From positions 24,467-88,466 of the forward strand of contig CABVRX010000015.1 of NCBI GenBank assembly GCA_902500825.1: a stretch of 64,000 bases of DNA. The letters are read 5' to 3'. Every line of letters begins with the position of its first letter. Within the stretch, counting starts at the first letter, position 1. Made by a program: the position numbers and the translations under genes. The stretch is from an uncultured Nitrospira sp. Its GTDB lineage: Bacteria > Nitrospirota > Nitrospiria > Nitrospirales > Nitrospiraceae. The notes beneath the pieces were generated by a model that saw nothing but the letters and a program-made list of their open reading frames with translations, made no database searches and had not been told where the DNA came from. This document shows positions 47,578-56,402 of this stretch, piece after piece.

Positions 47578-48842
47578 GACGCGTAGAGTGCGCGGACAAT
47601 CTGCGTCGTATTGAACAATAGGACGTGACGACGCGTATAGACCGCGTGGCCATAGTAATGGTCTCGGGCGTTCGTCGAGCCGGTACTGTCCTTGTAATCG
47701 ACGAGGAGGCAGCGTCCTTCGGTGGGAAAACGCACGGCCCGCCTGGCACATTCCAGCCACCGTTCGAACCCATCGTACGGCTCGACCATCTCCCAGACCC
47801 TCTTATTCGCCGCTTTGGCCGGTTCAGTCGTGGGGACGGCATCACTGCCTGCGACCGCCAGTTCCTGAACATAATCTCCACCCCAAGCGATCGGCATCTC
47901 CATGGTAATTTGAGGAAGCTCCATCTTTGCCAGCCAGCCTTTTCCATCCGTCCGCAAGGTCCGGTGATTCACAAGGTGTAGCAGCTTCCCGATTCCGGAA
48001 GGATCCCATCCATAGCGAACCGGCGTGCCGAAAGTGACCATGTCCAGCGCGACTCCGTTAAGGGGTGATGCAGTTACGAGCAAGGACTCAACGAGTTTGA
48101 TCGTACCGATGAGCTTGGTCTGATTTGTCTGGTTGGCATAGTCGAAAAGAATTCCGAACAAATTGGGTCGCCCTGTGATCGGGCTTGGACAGAGAAGATT
48201 CGACACCAGCGCCAAAATCAGTCCGGCTTGTCCATGAGCCTGTATCAGAATTCGGTGGTCTTTCCCCAAGCTCTGAAGTTTACAGAGCTTGTGTAGTTCG
48301 GCGAGCAGCGACACGGCGGCGAGCGCCCGTCCAAGGTGATGGTGCTCCGATGACCAGAGCAGCCTGATACAGGAGATCGGCTGAGTCAGATTCTTATTGA
48401 TGGCTTTCTTGATCAATTCGACATCGGCATTGGTAAAATTACCCGCGTCCCCGATCTGCGTGTCCAGCAGGATTTTCGTCACGTCGTCATCCGGAAGCGG
48501 CGGCTTGAGCCCGCCCGGCAACAATGGAACCCCGTTGCTCTCTTCCCTCATGGCAGCGAGTAATGCATCGACCCCCGAGACGCCTCGTGAATAGCCTCGT
48601 TTGAGCCCGCCCGCCTCGTCCAACCGTTGCATACCAAATAGGTCAGTGCCATGGAGTGAACCATGGAGGAAGATGACGCTTGCGACACCTGCATGGGACA
48701 GGGCTGTCCCATACCTGCCCATGGTCTCGGCCCAAACCGGCGAATCCGGAGATACGACATCTGTCAGATCGGCGACACCTAGCCGCTCACCTGGATTTTT
48801 CCGTGACAGCTCATCGTGCTGAAAATTATTTTCGACCGGCAT
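47574..48842 (-). CDS. Alpha/beta-hydrolase-like protein lacking the nucleophile
   Basis: 422 residues. The strand-turn 'VASVIFLHGSLHGTDLFG' looks like the HG oxyanion-hole strand of alpha/beta hydrolases, and 'HRILIQAHGQAGLILALVSNLL' sits where the nucleophile elbow should be, but the usual G-H-S-x-G reads A-H-G-Q-A, so the catalytic Ser is Gly. 'VTFGTPVRYGW' resembles the strand after it in lipases. No export signal. I call it a probable pseudo-hydrolase; function unknown. The exact start is uncertain because no Shine-Dalgarno is seen at 48842. It overlaps lon only in the stop codon. Confidence 0.65.
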   Translation of the reverse strand: MPVENNFQHDELSRKNPGERLGVADLTDVVSPDSPVWAETMGRYGTALSHAGVASVIFLHGSLHGTDLFGMQRLDEAGGLKRGYSRGVSGVDALLAAMREESNGVPLLPGGLKPPLPDDDVTKILLDTQIGDAGNFTNADVELIKKAINKNLTQPISCIRLLWSSEHHHLGRALAAVSLLAELHKLCKLQSLGKDHRILIQAHGQAGLILALVSNLLCPSPITGRPNLFGILFDYANQTNQTKLIGTIKLVESLLVTASPLNGVALDMVTFGTPVRYGWDPSGIGKLLHLVNHRTLRTDGKGWLAKMELPQITMEMPIAWGGDYVQELAVAGSDAVPTTEPAKAANKRVWEMVEPYDGFERWLECARRAVRFPTEGRCLLVDYKDSTGSTNARDHYYGHAVYTRRHVLLFNTTQIVRALYAS

Positions 48843-48896
48843 GCAGGACTACATATCCGATATTGGTTCAAGGCTGCAAGAAGACTCACCGGCCGG

Positions 48897-49355
48897 TCAA
48901 GGGATAACGGATGGACTGGGTTCCTGGTCAGCGGTTGGCTTCACTTGAACTCGGCTCTTCGGCATCACAGCGATAGCCGTACAAATCTTATTCTCTTCAT
49001 CGATCCGGTGGTCGACGATCTTCACATCTTGCAAATATTCTTGAACGATCTCCTCGCGAGTCAGCTCGATATCCTGCTCGCTCTCTCGCCCCGACCGTTC
49101 ACGGATACGATCAGTCAGATGTTCCTTGACCAACACACGAATTTGTTTGGCCAGATCGGTTCGAGCCGACAGCTCCGATACACGCCGGCACACGACCTTG
49201 CCTTTGGCTAAATCGCCCTGGCCCCTGCCGATCCAATATTGGTCTGAAGCATATGCGCCTTGGCCCACTTCAGTTGCTTGTACGGCTGTGAGAAGCACTT
49301 CTCCGCCGAGCCAGAGGCCTACGATGACGGCGAAAATTGCAGCGTTGTTCCTCAA
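48897..49355 (-). CDS. Exported LPP20-like protein
   Basis: 152 residues with a signal peptide (about 1-28). The mature start 'SDQYWIGRGQGDLAKGKVVC' style and the following helix-rich region resemble LPP20/FlgT-N-type periplasmic domains. Cys at the positions near 55 and 129 may pair. It starts within the stop codon of the next upstream gene (ATGA, 49352-49355), so the two are coupled. Confidence 0.65.
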   Translation of the reverse strand: MRNNAAIFAVIVGLWLGGEVLLTAVQATEVGQGAYASDQYWIGRGQGDLAKGKVVCRRVSELSARTDLAKQIRVLVKEHLTDRIRERSGRESEQDIELTREEIVQEYLQDVKIVDHRIDEENKICTAIAVMPKSRVQVKPTADQEPSPSVIP

Positions 49356-50221
49356 CGAGGTCCTCCGTTAACTCCTCTCTGCTGCGATTTAGGCGAGCGA
49401 TGAATGACCTCATTTAATGGACGAGGCGCACTCGATACTCCAGGAGGCGGAACAAGCTCGTGTCTAGGCATCTGAGGTTGTATGCTTCCAGGTTCAGGCG
49501 GCTGCCTGGGGCCCAGCGGCTGCCTGTACGTGATGATCTGCTGCGCAATGGCGATGTGCGGGTTGGTCGGAGAAAGACCACTGGCGCTATTCAGCAGACC
49601 TTGCGGAATGCCGATCGGCGAGACGAGCACCCAATTCGTCCAGGCTTGCGACACCATGGCGTTCGATTGCACACGATTGAGGATTTCCTTCCGCTTTTGA
49701 GCCGCCAGTTGAACCTGGTCCGCTGTCGCCGCATTGCCCAGATTCTGATTAACGGCATTGAGTTCCTCTTGCAACTGTTCATTTTCTTGCTTCAGCGCAG
49801 CGAGTTGTGAACGGGCATCTTCGTTTTCGCGAAGCGCGGCAATCGCGCGCGCCACTTCCTCCGTATCCATCTGCGCGAGAAGATCTACCTTCACGACAAC
49901 GACCTCGCCATCCAATATCGTGGCGACCTGTTGATTGAGTACCAGTACCAACCCCGCCGTATAGGACCGGATTTCGTCTCTCGTGACATCCATATCATGA
50001 ACGACCGTGACGCTTTCCAGGTACGTTGCAACCTGTTCGAGTGCGTTCCGTTTGGCTGCCTCGCCGGCAAGTCTGATCGCATCTTCCCTGGTGTCGCGGT
50101 TCCCCATGCGATGTTCACCCTGGGCATTGACGACCCTGATTTCAGCAAGCGAAAGGGAGGGGGCCATGAACGCCGCGAGCGCGAGAACAATGGCGATGGG
50201 TCGATACGATCTGTGAGACAT
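49352..50221 (-). CDS. Exported protein with FlgT-like domain, coiled coil and Pro-rich tail
   Basis: 289 residues from ATG 50221; a longer frame to 50266 has a poorer signal peptide. After cleavage near SLA-EI comes 'GEHRMGNRDTREDAIRLAGE' and 'AAKRNALEQVATYLESVTVV', typical of FlgT-N/LPP20-type domains, then a coiled coil (about 140-180) and a Pro/Gln-rich C-terminus. Family role: periplasmic structural proteins, including flagellar H-ring parts; here there are no other flagellar genes, so I do not assign that role. First of a two-gene unit, divergent from the phosphatase-like gene at 50439. Confidence 0.7.
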   Translation of the reverse strand: MSHRSYRPIAIVLALAAFMAPSLSLAEIRVVNAQGEHRMGNRDTREDAIRLAGEAAKRNALEQVATYLESVTVVHDMDVTRDEIRSYTAGLVLVLNQQVATILDGEVVVVKVDLLAQMDTEEVARAIAALRENEDARSQLAALKQENEQLQEELNAVNQNLGNAATADQVQLAAQKRKEILNRVQSNAMVSQAWTNWVLVSPIGIPQGLLNSASGLSPTNPHIAIAQQIITYRQPLGPRQPPEPGSIQPQMPRHELVPPPGVSSAPRPLNEVIHRSPKSQQRGVNGGPR

Positions 50222-50391
50222 CAGGAGCACAGGAAGAAGTGGTTTATGGAATAATTGACCGGACATGGCCCCTCTTGCTCAGCTCTTCTCGGACGGAAAG
50301 GGCCAGCGATTTCAGCATAGCACCCGGAAGGCGGTTCCGCCAGCAATCGCCAAGTGCGTCCCCTACCTTGCCTTCCGGAAAATTTGCATGT

Positions 50392-50419
50392 TAGGGTACC
50401 ACTCTTACTCGTAGGGTAC
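50392..50419 (+). promoter_or_regulatory. Direct repeats TAGGGTAC, 20-base period
   Basis: TAGGGTAC occurs at 50392-50399 and again at 50412-50419, exactly 20 bases (two helical turns) apart and 20 bases before the ATG of the phosphatase-like gene. This could be a regulator site for the whole AP/HEAT cluster. No known consensus is claimed. Confidence 0.4.
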
Positions 50420-50438
50420 ATGCGGGTGATATTTTGCT

Positions 50439-51458
50439 ATGACACATCCATCACGACGCCTTCACACGATCCTTGTCAGCCTCCTGACCATCCTGCTTGA
50501 AACCGGACTCCACATGCCTGTCGATGCAGCTTCCCCGCTTGGGAAGGGAACCGCTCCCTCCGGTTCTGGGACCGAACATGTCATCCTCTTTGTCTTGGAG
50601 GGATTCGGTCAAGAATCAGTCAAAGGCGGCGCGATGCCGGTCCTGAATAGGCTCATCAAGGAAGGGTCGGTGACCTGGTCCGCGAGCGGGGTCAAGCCGG
50701 CCCTACGATTGCCGACCATGGCGTCGCTGGTGACCGGTATGCCGGTGGAGAAACATGGGATTACCTGGAATTTCTTTGAATTCAGCCGAGGCTACCCTCG
50801 CTCACCCAGCCTGTTCGACTATCTGGATTTGAGTGGAGGCCGCGACAGCGCCATCTTTTATATGGACGAGTCCCTGTATCAGCTCGCCAAACCGGAACCC
50901 TATACCGACTATCAACTCTGCGGGGCATTGAGGCCCGAGTGCGGCTCTCAGAAACTCGTCGCTTACATCCGGCAGTATCTCCAAAAGGCGACCAGCGGGC
51001 ACGGGTATGGGCACGCGATTCTCTCCTTGCCTCATTTGCTGGTCGTTCACCTTCCGGAAGCGGGAAGGGCAGGGGTGACCCACGGCTGGAGCTCTAAAGA
51101 ATATCGTGAGGCGTTACGAACGGTCGATGGCGCAATGAAGTCTGTTCTGGACCTGTTCAAGGAATATTCGCTTTTGAACCGAACCGCCGTCGTCGTCACC
51201 GCGCTCAGCGAAAAAGGGACGGATCCCGGCGCCGAAGCCCCCACGACTGATTCGCCGATCGTGCCGTGGATCGTCTCGGGAGCCGGAATCAAACATGGCC
51301 AACTCATTCGACAGCCGGTGTCTATCATCGATACCGGAGCCACCGTGATGAAAATCCTGGGACTGGAGACACATACGGAATGGGAAAGTAAGGCCGTGGA
51401 AGAAATCTTCCAAACCACCTCGGCCATCCCAACCGTACGGCCTCTCAAGAAACGTTAA
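50439..51458 (+). CDS. Alkaline-phosphatase-superfamily protein with degenerate active site
   Basis: 339 residues with signal peptide (cleavage near VDA-AS). The fold is that of nucleotide pyrophosphatase/phosphodiesterases: 'HVILFVLEGFGQES' for strand 1, 'ASLVTGMPVEKHGITWN' for the helix after the nucleophile, and 'TVDGAMKSVLDLFKEY'. Catalytic positions are lost: the first metal Asp is Glu, the nucleophile Thr/Ser aligns with Arg in 'KPALRLPTM', the P-D-x-x-G-H motif reads P-E-A-G-R, and the terminal S-D-H-G reads A-L-S-E-K-G. I infer a periplasmic pseudoenzyme, perhaps a ligand-binding or scaffold protein. First gene of a seven-gene plus-strand cluster. Confidence 0.72.
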   Translation: MTHPSRRLHTILVSLLTILLETGLHMPVDAASPLGKGTAPSGSGTEHVILFVLEGFGQESVKGGAMPVLNRLIKEGSVTWSASGVKPALRLPTMASLVTGMPVEKHGITWNFFEFSRGYPRSPSLFDYLDLSGGRDSAIFYMDESLYQLAKPEPYTDYQLCGALRPECGSQKLVAYIRQYLQKATSGHGYGHAILSLPHLLVVHLPEAGRAGVTHGWSSKEYREALRTVDGAMKSVLDLFKEYSLLNRTAVVVTALSEKGTDPGAEAPTTDSPIVPWIVSGAGIKHGQLIRQPVSIIDTGATVMKILGLETHTEWESKAVEEIFQTTSAIPTVRPLKKR

Positions 51459-51464
51459 TCATCT

Positions 51465-51935
51465 ATGAGCTACGCTGCCCTCATACGACGCTGGTCACTC
51501 GCGATATTCGCCTGGGCGCTGGCAAGCCTCCTGGTTATACCTGGTTCCGAAGAAGGGTTCGCAGGAGACCCACCGGCCGCCCATCTTAGAGAACACGGGA
51601 TTACCATCGATGCGACGAAACTGGTCCCAACTTCATGGTGGCAGGTGCCGGGGATAACGCCCTCGATCTGGAATTCCGACCTCGACTCGCTCGATGCCCC
51701 TAAGACATCGGAGCTTCGCAAATTGCAGTTACGGCCGGGCAAGTACAAATTTGTCAGTTTCACTTTCGATTTTCCCTTTACGGTCACTCTGAACGGCACC
51801 CTCGAATTTTCCAAATCACTGGATCAATGCGTTGAGGGCCGCGGAACACAGACCTTGGTGGTGTTGTGCAAACGCACGTATCCCTACGGCGGACAGCGTG
51901 ATGCCTATTACGAGCAGAAACCGAACGATGGCTGA
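51465..51935 (+). CDS. Exported protein of unknown function
   Basis: 156 residues starting 6 bases after the previous stop. Signal peptide (about 1-33). The mature part is beta-rich ('LQLRPGKYKFVSFTFDFPFT', 'VTLNGTLEFSKSLDQCVEGR') with two Cys that could pair, and looks like a compact beta-sandwich. No family recognised. Its last 8 bases (51928-51935, ATGGCTGA) are shared with the start of the first HEAT gene. Confidence 0.72.
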   Translation: MSYAALIRRWSLAIFAWALASLLVIPGSEEGFAGDPPAAHLREHGITIDATKLVPTSWWQVPGITPSIWNSDLDSLDAPKTSELRKLQLRPGKYKFVSFTFDFPFTVTLNGTLEFSKSLDQCVEGRGTQTLVVLCKRTYPYGGQRDAYYEQKPNDG

Positions 51936-53283
51936 CGTACTCGAAGACCTTTTAGACGCGCTTGAAGATGTAGACGATGCCACCCGTGAGGAGGCGGCAA
52001 GGATGCTCGCCGACATGGGTGATCCGACGACCTTGGACGCGCTGATCGGCGCCTGCAACGACGAGTTCTGGTCCGTGCGTGTCCATGCCGGCTGTGGCAT
52101 CGCAAAAATCGGCGGACCGAAGGCGATCGAAGCCCTGATCGGCCTGTTCAACGATTCCATCATGGAAGTCCGCGATCAGACGGTTGATGCCGCGTCAAAG
52201 ATGGGCCCGGTCATGCTCGATCGCCTGGTGACTGCCATGAAAGACGAGCGTTGGCGCGTGCGCGAACACGCCGCCAAAGCGGCCGGCAAGATCAAAGACT
52301 CAACAGCCGTCGATGCGCTGATCGGCGCCTGTCGCGACCGGGACGGGGCCGTCAAAAGCGCGGCGGCGGAAGCCTTAGGCAGGATCGCCGATCCGAAAGC
52401 CATTTCGGCTCTCATCAAGCTGTTTCGGGATTCGTCTAAAATCGTGCGCGAAACGGCCGGAACGGCGCTGGTCTACATCGGACATCCCTCGGTCGATCCA
52501 CTGATCGAAAGTCTCAAGGACAAAGACTTCGTGGTTCGATGCCATGCGGCTCGCGCATTGGGCGGGATGACCACCGACTATCAAATCGGCAGGTCTTGGG
52601 TACGGGACGCAAAGGTCGTGGACGCCCTGATCGCCGCCTTAAAGGACCCTGACCGGGCCGTTCGCGAAGACGCGACCATTGCGTTAGGCATGATCGGCGA
52701 CCCCAGGGCGATCGATGCGCTGGTAGAGGCCATGAAGGACGGAGCGGTGAAGCGCCATGCCATTGCCTCGCTCGGTATGATCGGGGATTCGCGTGCCCTC
52801 CCGGCCGTATTGGACGCCTTGAAGGGCAAAGGCATCAAGCAGGAGGGTTCGCCGACACCCGGGTGCATCGTCAGCGAAGATGCGTTCATCAAGGAAGCCG
52901 CTGCCACTGCGCTTGGTCAGTTTCGCAATCCTCGTGTGATTCCGGATTTGATCATGTTACTGAAAGACGGAGTCTTGCGAGAAAAGGCCGCTGCGGCTCT
53001 GGCAGTGATCGGAGATGCGGCCATCGAACCGTTGATTGCCTTCCTCTATGACCCTAAAGCGTCCGAGGTCGAGGCTGAAAAGGAACGCGTGCTTTCTTAC
53101 GCGTCCGTTCGGCTGACGGCAAAAGACGCCTTGAAGCAGATTACCCTCGATACGTTGGAAAAATTGGGATGGACGCCTCCTGATGAAGTGGTGGAAATCA
53201 GTTCAAGCCAGGCCGACAATCTGCGCGTCGATCGGCCGTTAGGGCAAACCGGGCGCTTTGGTCCGTCCGGCGACATCGCCTGA
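51928..53283 (+). CDS. HEAT-repeat protein 1 of 5
   Basis: 451 residues from ATG 51928, overlapping the previous gene by 8 bases. About twelve HEAT/PBS-lyase-type repeats of 30-31 residues ('AAKAAGKIKDSTAVDALIGA' and similar), with one insertion (about 335-355, containing 'GSPTPGCIVSEDAF') before repeat 10, and a terminal cap 'LEKLGWTPP'. No signal peptide, so cytoplasmic. Such solenoids bind other proteins; the partner is unknown. The same C-terminal cap recurs in HEAT proteins 2, 4 and 5. Confidence 0.88.
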   Translation: MADVLEDLLDALEDVDDATREEAARMLADMGDPTTLDALIGACNDEFWSVRVHAGCGIAKIGGPKAIEALIGLFNDSIMEVRDQTVDAASKMGPVMLDRLVTAMKDERWRVREHAAKAAGKIKDSTAVDALIGACRDRDGAVKSAAAEALGRIADPKAISALIKLFRDSSKIVRETAGTALVYIGHPSVDPLIESLKDKDFVVRCHAARALGGMTTDYQIGRSWVRDAKVVDALIAALKDPDRAVREDATIALGMIGDPRAIDALVEAMKDGAVKRHAIASLGMIGDSRALPAVLDALKGKGIKQEGSPTPGCIVSEDAFIKEAAATALGQFRNPRVIPDLIMLLKDGVLREKAAAALAVIGDAAIEPLIAFLYDPKASEVEAEKERVLSYASVRLTAKDALKQITLDTLEKLGWTPPDEVVEISSSQADNLRVDRPLGQTGRFGPSGDIA

Positions 53284-53299
53284 TCGCGCTCCGACGCGC

Positions 53300-53349
53300 A
53301 TGTGGGAATCCATCATTCTTCGGTACGACAACGAGTTGCGTTCCCACAT
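53300..53349 (+). repeat. Hairpin between HEAT genes 1 and 2
   Basis: ATGTGGGAA (53300-53308) pairs with TTCCCACAT (53341-53349) across a 32-base loop, filling most of the 100-base gap. It could set unequal expression of the downstream genes or slow RNA decay. Confidence 0.55.
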
Positions 53350-53383
53350 CGACCACAAGCCCTCGTAAGATCTGGATAACAGC

Positions 53384-54487
53384 ATGACCGATGCAGTGAC
53401 GGAACAGATCGCGGCGCTCAGGGACGAGGATTGGGCGATCCGCCAGGAAGCAGCCGGTCTGCTCGGAGCCTTCAAGGATCCGCGTGCGGTGGTTCCCCTG
53501 ATTTCCCTACTACGCGACCAGGACCGTTCCGTGCGAGAGGCGGCGATTGAAGCGCTGCGTGCGATCGGAGTGCCGGCCGTCGAGACGGTGGGAACCTGTC
53601 TCTCTGACCCAGATCTCTCAGTCCAGGAATTAGCCTCGGCAATCTTGGCTGCCATTGCCGATGAGCGGGTGCTTGCTCCGCTCATCAAGGCACTACACAG
53701 CGGCGACTGGATCGTTCGGATGCACGCGGCCAAGGCGCTGGGACGGATCGGGCATGCAGACGCGGTTGCGCCGCTCATTCCGCTGCTTCAAGACAAGGTC
53801 AAGGCGGTTCGTGAGGAAGCAGCGGCCACTCTGGCCGCCATCGGCGACGCGGCGATTCCATCCCTCTTGAAGACGTTGCAGCATGAGGACTGGCTTGTTC
53901 GTCTCCATGCAGTGGAATCGTTGGGAAAGGCTCAATCGAAACGGGCTGTGGAGCCGCTGCTGTCGGTGTTGTTCAACGATCAGGATTCGGCGGTTCGCGA
54001 AGATGCAGTACGGGCCTTGGGCGAGATCGGTGATCCACAAGCGGTCGAGTATTTGTTCATGGCGATGCGTGAATCCGGATTACGGACACTGGCAGTCGAA
54101 GCGCTCGGTCGGATCGGTGATCCACGCGCAGTTCCGGTGCTGATCGACGTTCTCTCCGGAACCAGCCCTCCGCCGCAAGCAGCGAGGACGGTGTCCGGCT
54201 GCGGAGACCAGTGGAATGAAGAGGTCATGACGCAAAGCGCGGCGGCGCGAGCGCTCGGTTTGATCGGCGATGAAAGGGCAATCCCTTCGCTCCTTGCGGC
54301 GTTGAACGAGACCTTTACGAGAGCTGAGGCAGCGGCGGCATTGGCCAAATTTGGGTCGAAGGTTATTCCTTTTCTGCTTCCACTGCTGAACGAGCTTCGC
54401 GATGACAATCTCCTGTTTCACGTCCGTGAGACATTGGCGTCGGCAGGATGGAGACCCGGCAGGCGGTCACAGATTGTCACGAAATAG
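53384..54487 (+). CDS. HEAT-repeat protein 2 of 5
   Basis: 367 residues, about ten HEAT repeats ('AAKALGRIGHADAVAPLIPL', 'EDAVRALGEIGDPQAVEYLF'). Near the C-terminus an insertion (about 262-285) contains 'SPPPQAARTVSGCGDQWNEE', similar in place and content (Pro-rich, one Cys, acidic) to the one in HEAT 1. The end 'LASAGWRPGRRS' is a variant of the shared cap. Cytoplasmic. Starts 100 bases after HEAT 1. Confidence 0.88.
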   Translation: MTDAVTEQIAALRDEDWAIRQEAAGLLGAFKDPRAVVPLISLLRDQDRSVREAAIEALRAIGVPAVETVGTCLSDPDLSVQELASAILAAIADERVLAPLIKALHSGDWIVRMHAAKALGRIGHADAVAPLIPLLQDKVKAVREEAAATLAAIGDAAIPSLLKTLQHEDWLVRLHAVESLGKAQSKRAVEPLLSVLFNDQDSAVREDAVRALGEIGDPQAVEYLFMAMRESGLRTLAVEALGRIGDPRAVPVLIDVLSGTSPPPQAARTVSGCGDQWNEEVMTQSAAARALGLIGDERAIPSLLAALNETFTRAEAAAALAKFGSKVIPFLLPLLNELRDDNLLFHVRETLASAGWRPGRRSQIVTK

Positions 54488-54521
54488 TCTCGGGATATAA
54501 CCCGTACCGCTACTGAATATC

Positions 54522-55622
54522 ATGTCGAAGGAAACGATTGAGACACTGGTCTCTGAACTGATCCATGAAGAGGACTGGCGCCGTATGCGAGCGACAGCCG
54601 CTTGTGTGGCCGGAGGTCCTCGTTCGGTTCAGGCGCTCATCGAGGCGCTACGGTCCGGTCCCACCGAACTGAAGAAAGAAGCGGCGGCAATGCTGGCGCG
54701 AATCAAGGATCCACATGCCGGAGTTGCTCTCGTCAAACTCCTCGAACATGATGAAGAGACGGTCCGAAATGCGGGATCAGCGGCCCTTGAACAGATGGCG
54801 GGTGTGCTCGACACAGACACGGCCAGCGTGTTGGTTTCATTACTTCCCAACAATCCGGAAGGCTCGACCAGGCAGGTCCTGACTCATCTGATCGGGGCGA
54901 TTCCTACATCCGTCCTTCCCCTGTGCGAAATGCTCAAACATCCGGAGCAGGATGTGCAAGTCGCGGCGGCATTGATGCTCGATCAATTGTTGGATCCCCG
55001 TTCCATCGATGCATTCATCGATGCCATGGGTCAACCGGCTGTGCGGGATATCGCCGTCGGGACATTGAAGAAACTGAGCGCAATCCGCGAACGAATCGAT
55101 GAGACGTTCCATACCTTGCGAGACGTCGAAGGAGCCAGCGAGCGCGAAGAAGCGCGCATGGCAGCGGTCATCGACTTACTTAGGATCGGGCGGCCGAGCG
55201 TGGAAATTTTGATTGAGTATCTCGAAGACGACGATTGGCTCGTACGCGAGGCAGCGGCTGATTTACTGGGAAAAATCGGGGATGTGCGGGCCGTGGACCC
55301 ATTGATGAAGCGGCTGGAACAGGACAAGGATACCGGGGTCAAAGAGTTGGCGATCAAGGCCCTTGGATTGATCGGCGATGCGCGCCCGACTCAGCTCTAT
55401 CTTGACGCCATTCCGATCCGGCCACTGCGTGTCTATGCCATGGAGGCCTTGGCCAAGATCAAGGAGGTGGGAGTCTTGCAGCCACACAAGGAACTCTTCG
55501 ACCGACTCCGAACGGACCGTGACGGCCTGGTGGCCTACAATGCCGGTTTGATCGCCGACAAGCTCGAAGCCATCACGGCCATGGAAAGCCAATCCAGCCA
55601 AGAGGACCACGAGAATGACTGA
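54522..55622 (+). CDS. HEAT-repeat protein 3 of 5
   Basis: 366 residues, the most divergent of the five: repeats are less regular ('HDEETVRNAGSAALEQMAGV', 'REAAADLLGKIGDVRAVDPL'), the GW cap is absent and the tail is acidic (SSQEDHEND). About ten repeats with a helical spacer at about 185-215. Cytoplasmic. The last 8 bases (ATGACTGA, 55615-55622) form the start of HEAT 4. Confidence 0.85.
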   Translation: MSKETIETLVSELIHEEDWRRMRATAACVAGGPRSVQALIEALRSGPTELKKEAAAMLARIKDPHAGVALVKLLEHDEETVRNAGSAALEQMAGVLDTDTASVLVSLLPNNPEGSTRQVLTHLIGAIPTSVLPLCEMLKHPEQDVQVAAALMLDQLLDPRSIDAFIDAMGQPAVRDIAVGTLKKLSAIRERIDETFHTLRDVEGASEREEARMAAVIDLLRIGRPSVEILIEYLEDDDWLVREAAADLLGKIGDVRAVDPLMKRLEQDKDTGVKELAIKALGLIGDARPTQLYLDAIPIRPLRVYAMEALAKIKEVGVLQPHKELFDRLRTDRDGLVAYNAGLIADKLEAITAMESQSSQEDHEND

Positions 55623-56382
55623 GCCAGGCCCATCTGATCGAATCGAGCAACTCATACACGCCCTGCACGACGAAAACGAAGCATTGCGTGAGCACGCCAT
55701 TGCGAGCCTCGGTCAGACCGGCCCGGAAGCACTTCCCCGGTTGATCGACTTGATGGCCGACGAAGATGCGGTGATCCGAGAGGCGGCGAGCAGTGCGGTC
55801 GTGCGGATGGGCCCATCAGTCGTGGAACCGATGATCGACGCGCTGCAAGATGATTCCTGGGCGATCCGGGAACAGGCAGCCTCGGCACTCGGCAAGTTAC
55901 GGGACAGGCGCGCTGTCGATTCCCTGGTCAAGGCGATAAAAGACCGTGATGGTGCGGTGCGGACGGCGGCGGTATGGGCGCTTGAGCGGATTGGCGATTC
56001 CCAAGCGGTGCCTGGGCTCATCGGGGCGCTCATGGACAGCACCCTGCGCGAGGACGCAGCCCGAGTCTTGAAGAAGGTCGGCGACGTGCGGGCGGTCGAG
56101 GCGCTGATCGACGGACTCTTAGGCCCAAATTGGATGGTTCGCCGCCATGCGGCAGAGGCGTTGGGCAAGATCGGCGATCGCCGGGGAATCGGCCCATTGA
56201 TCGAGTCGCTGAAAGATGAGGACTGGCTGGTCAGGCGCAATGCCGCCGAATCACTCGCACGGCTCGGCGCAAAAGAAGCGATTCAGCCATTGCTGGTGCT
56301 GCGTGAGGACGAGAACACCATGGTCCAGGAAACCGTCGAGGCGGTGCTGGCCAGTCTTGGCTGGACCCTCGAACCACAATAA
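55615..56382 (+). CDS. HEAT-repeat protein 4 of 5
   Basis: 255 residues, eight regular repeats ('AASALGKLRDRRAVDSLVKA', 'AAEALGKIGDRRGIGPLIES') and the cap 'VLASLGWTLEPQ'. It overlaps HEAT 3 by 8 bases, the same kind of junction as between the secreted protein and HEAT 1, so the genes are strongly coupled. Cytoplasmic. Confidence 0.88.
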   Translation: MTEPGPSDRIEQLIHALHDENEALREHAIASLGQTGPEALPRLIDLMADEDAVIREAASSAVVRMGPSVVEPMIDALQDDSWAIREQAASALGKLRDRRAVDSLVKAIKDRDGAVRTAAVWALERIGDSQAVPGLIGALMDSTLREDAARVLKKVGDVRAVEALIDGLLGPNWMVRRHAAEALGKIGDRRGIGPLIESLKDEDWLVRRNAAESLARLGAKEAIQPLLVLREDENTMVQETVEAVLASLGWTLEPQ

Positions 56383-56402
56383 TTCAACCCAATAGAGGAT
56401 AC

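Noticed and set aside
46564..47760. 398-residue minus-strand open frame
   Set aside because: Antisense to lon; His/Arg-rich composition without a domain. Lon is certain here.
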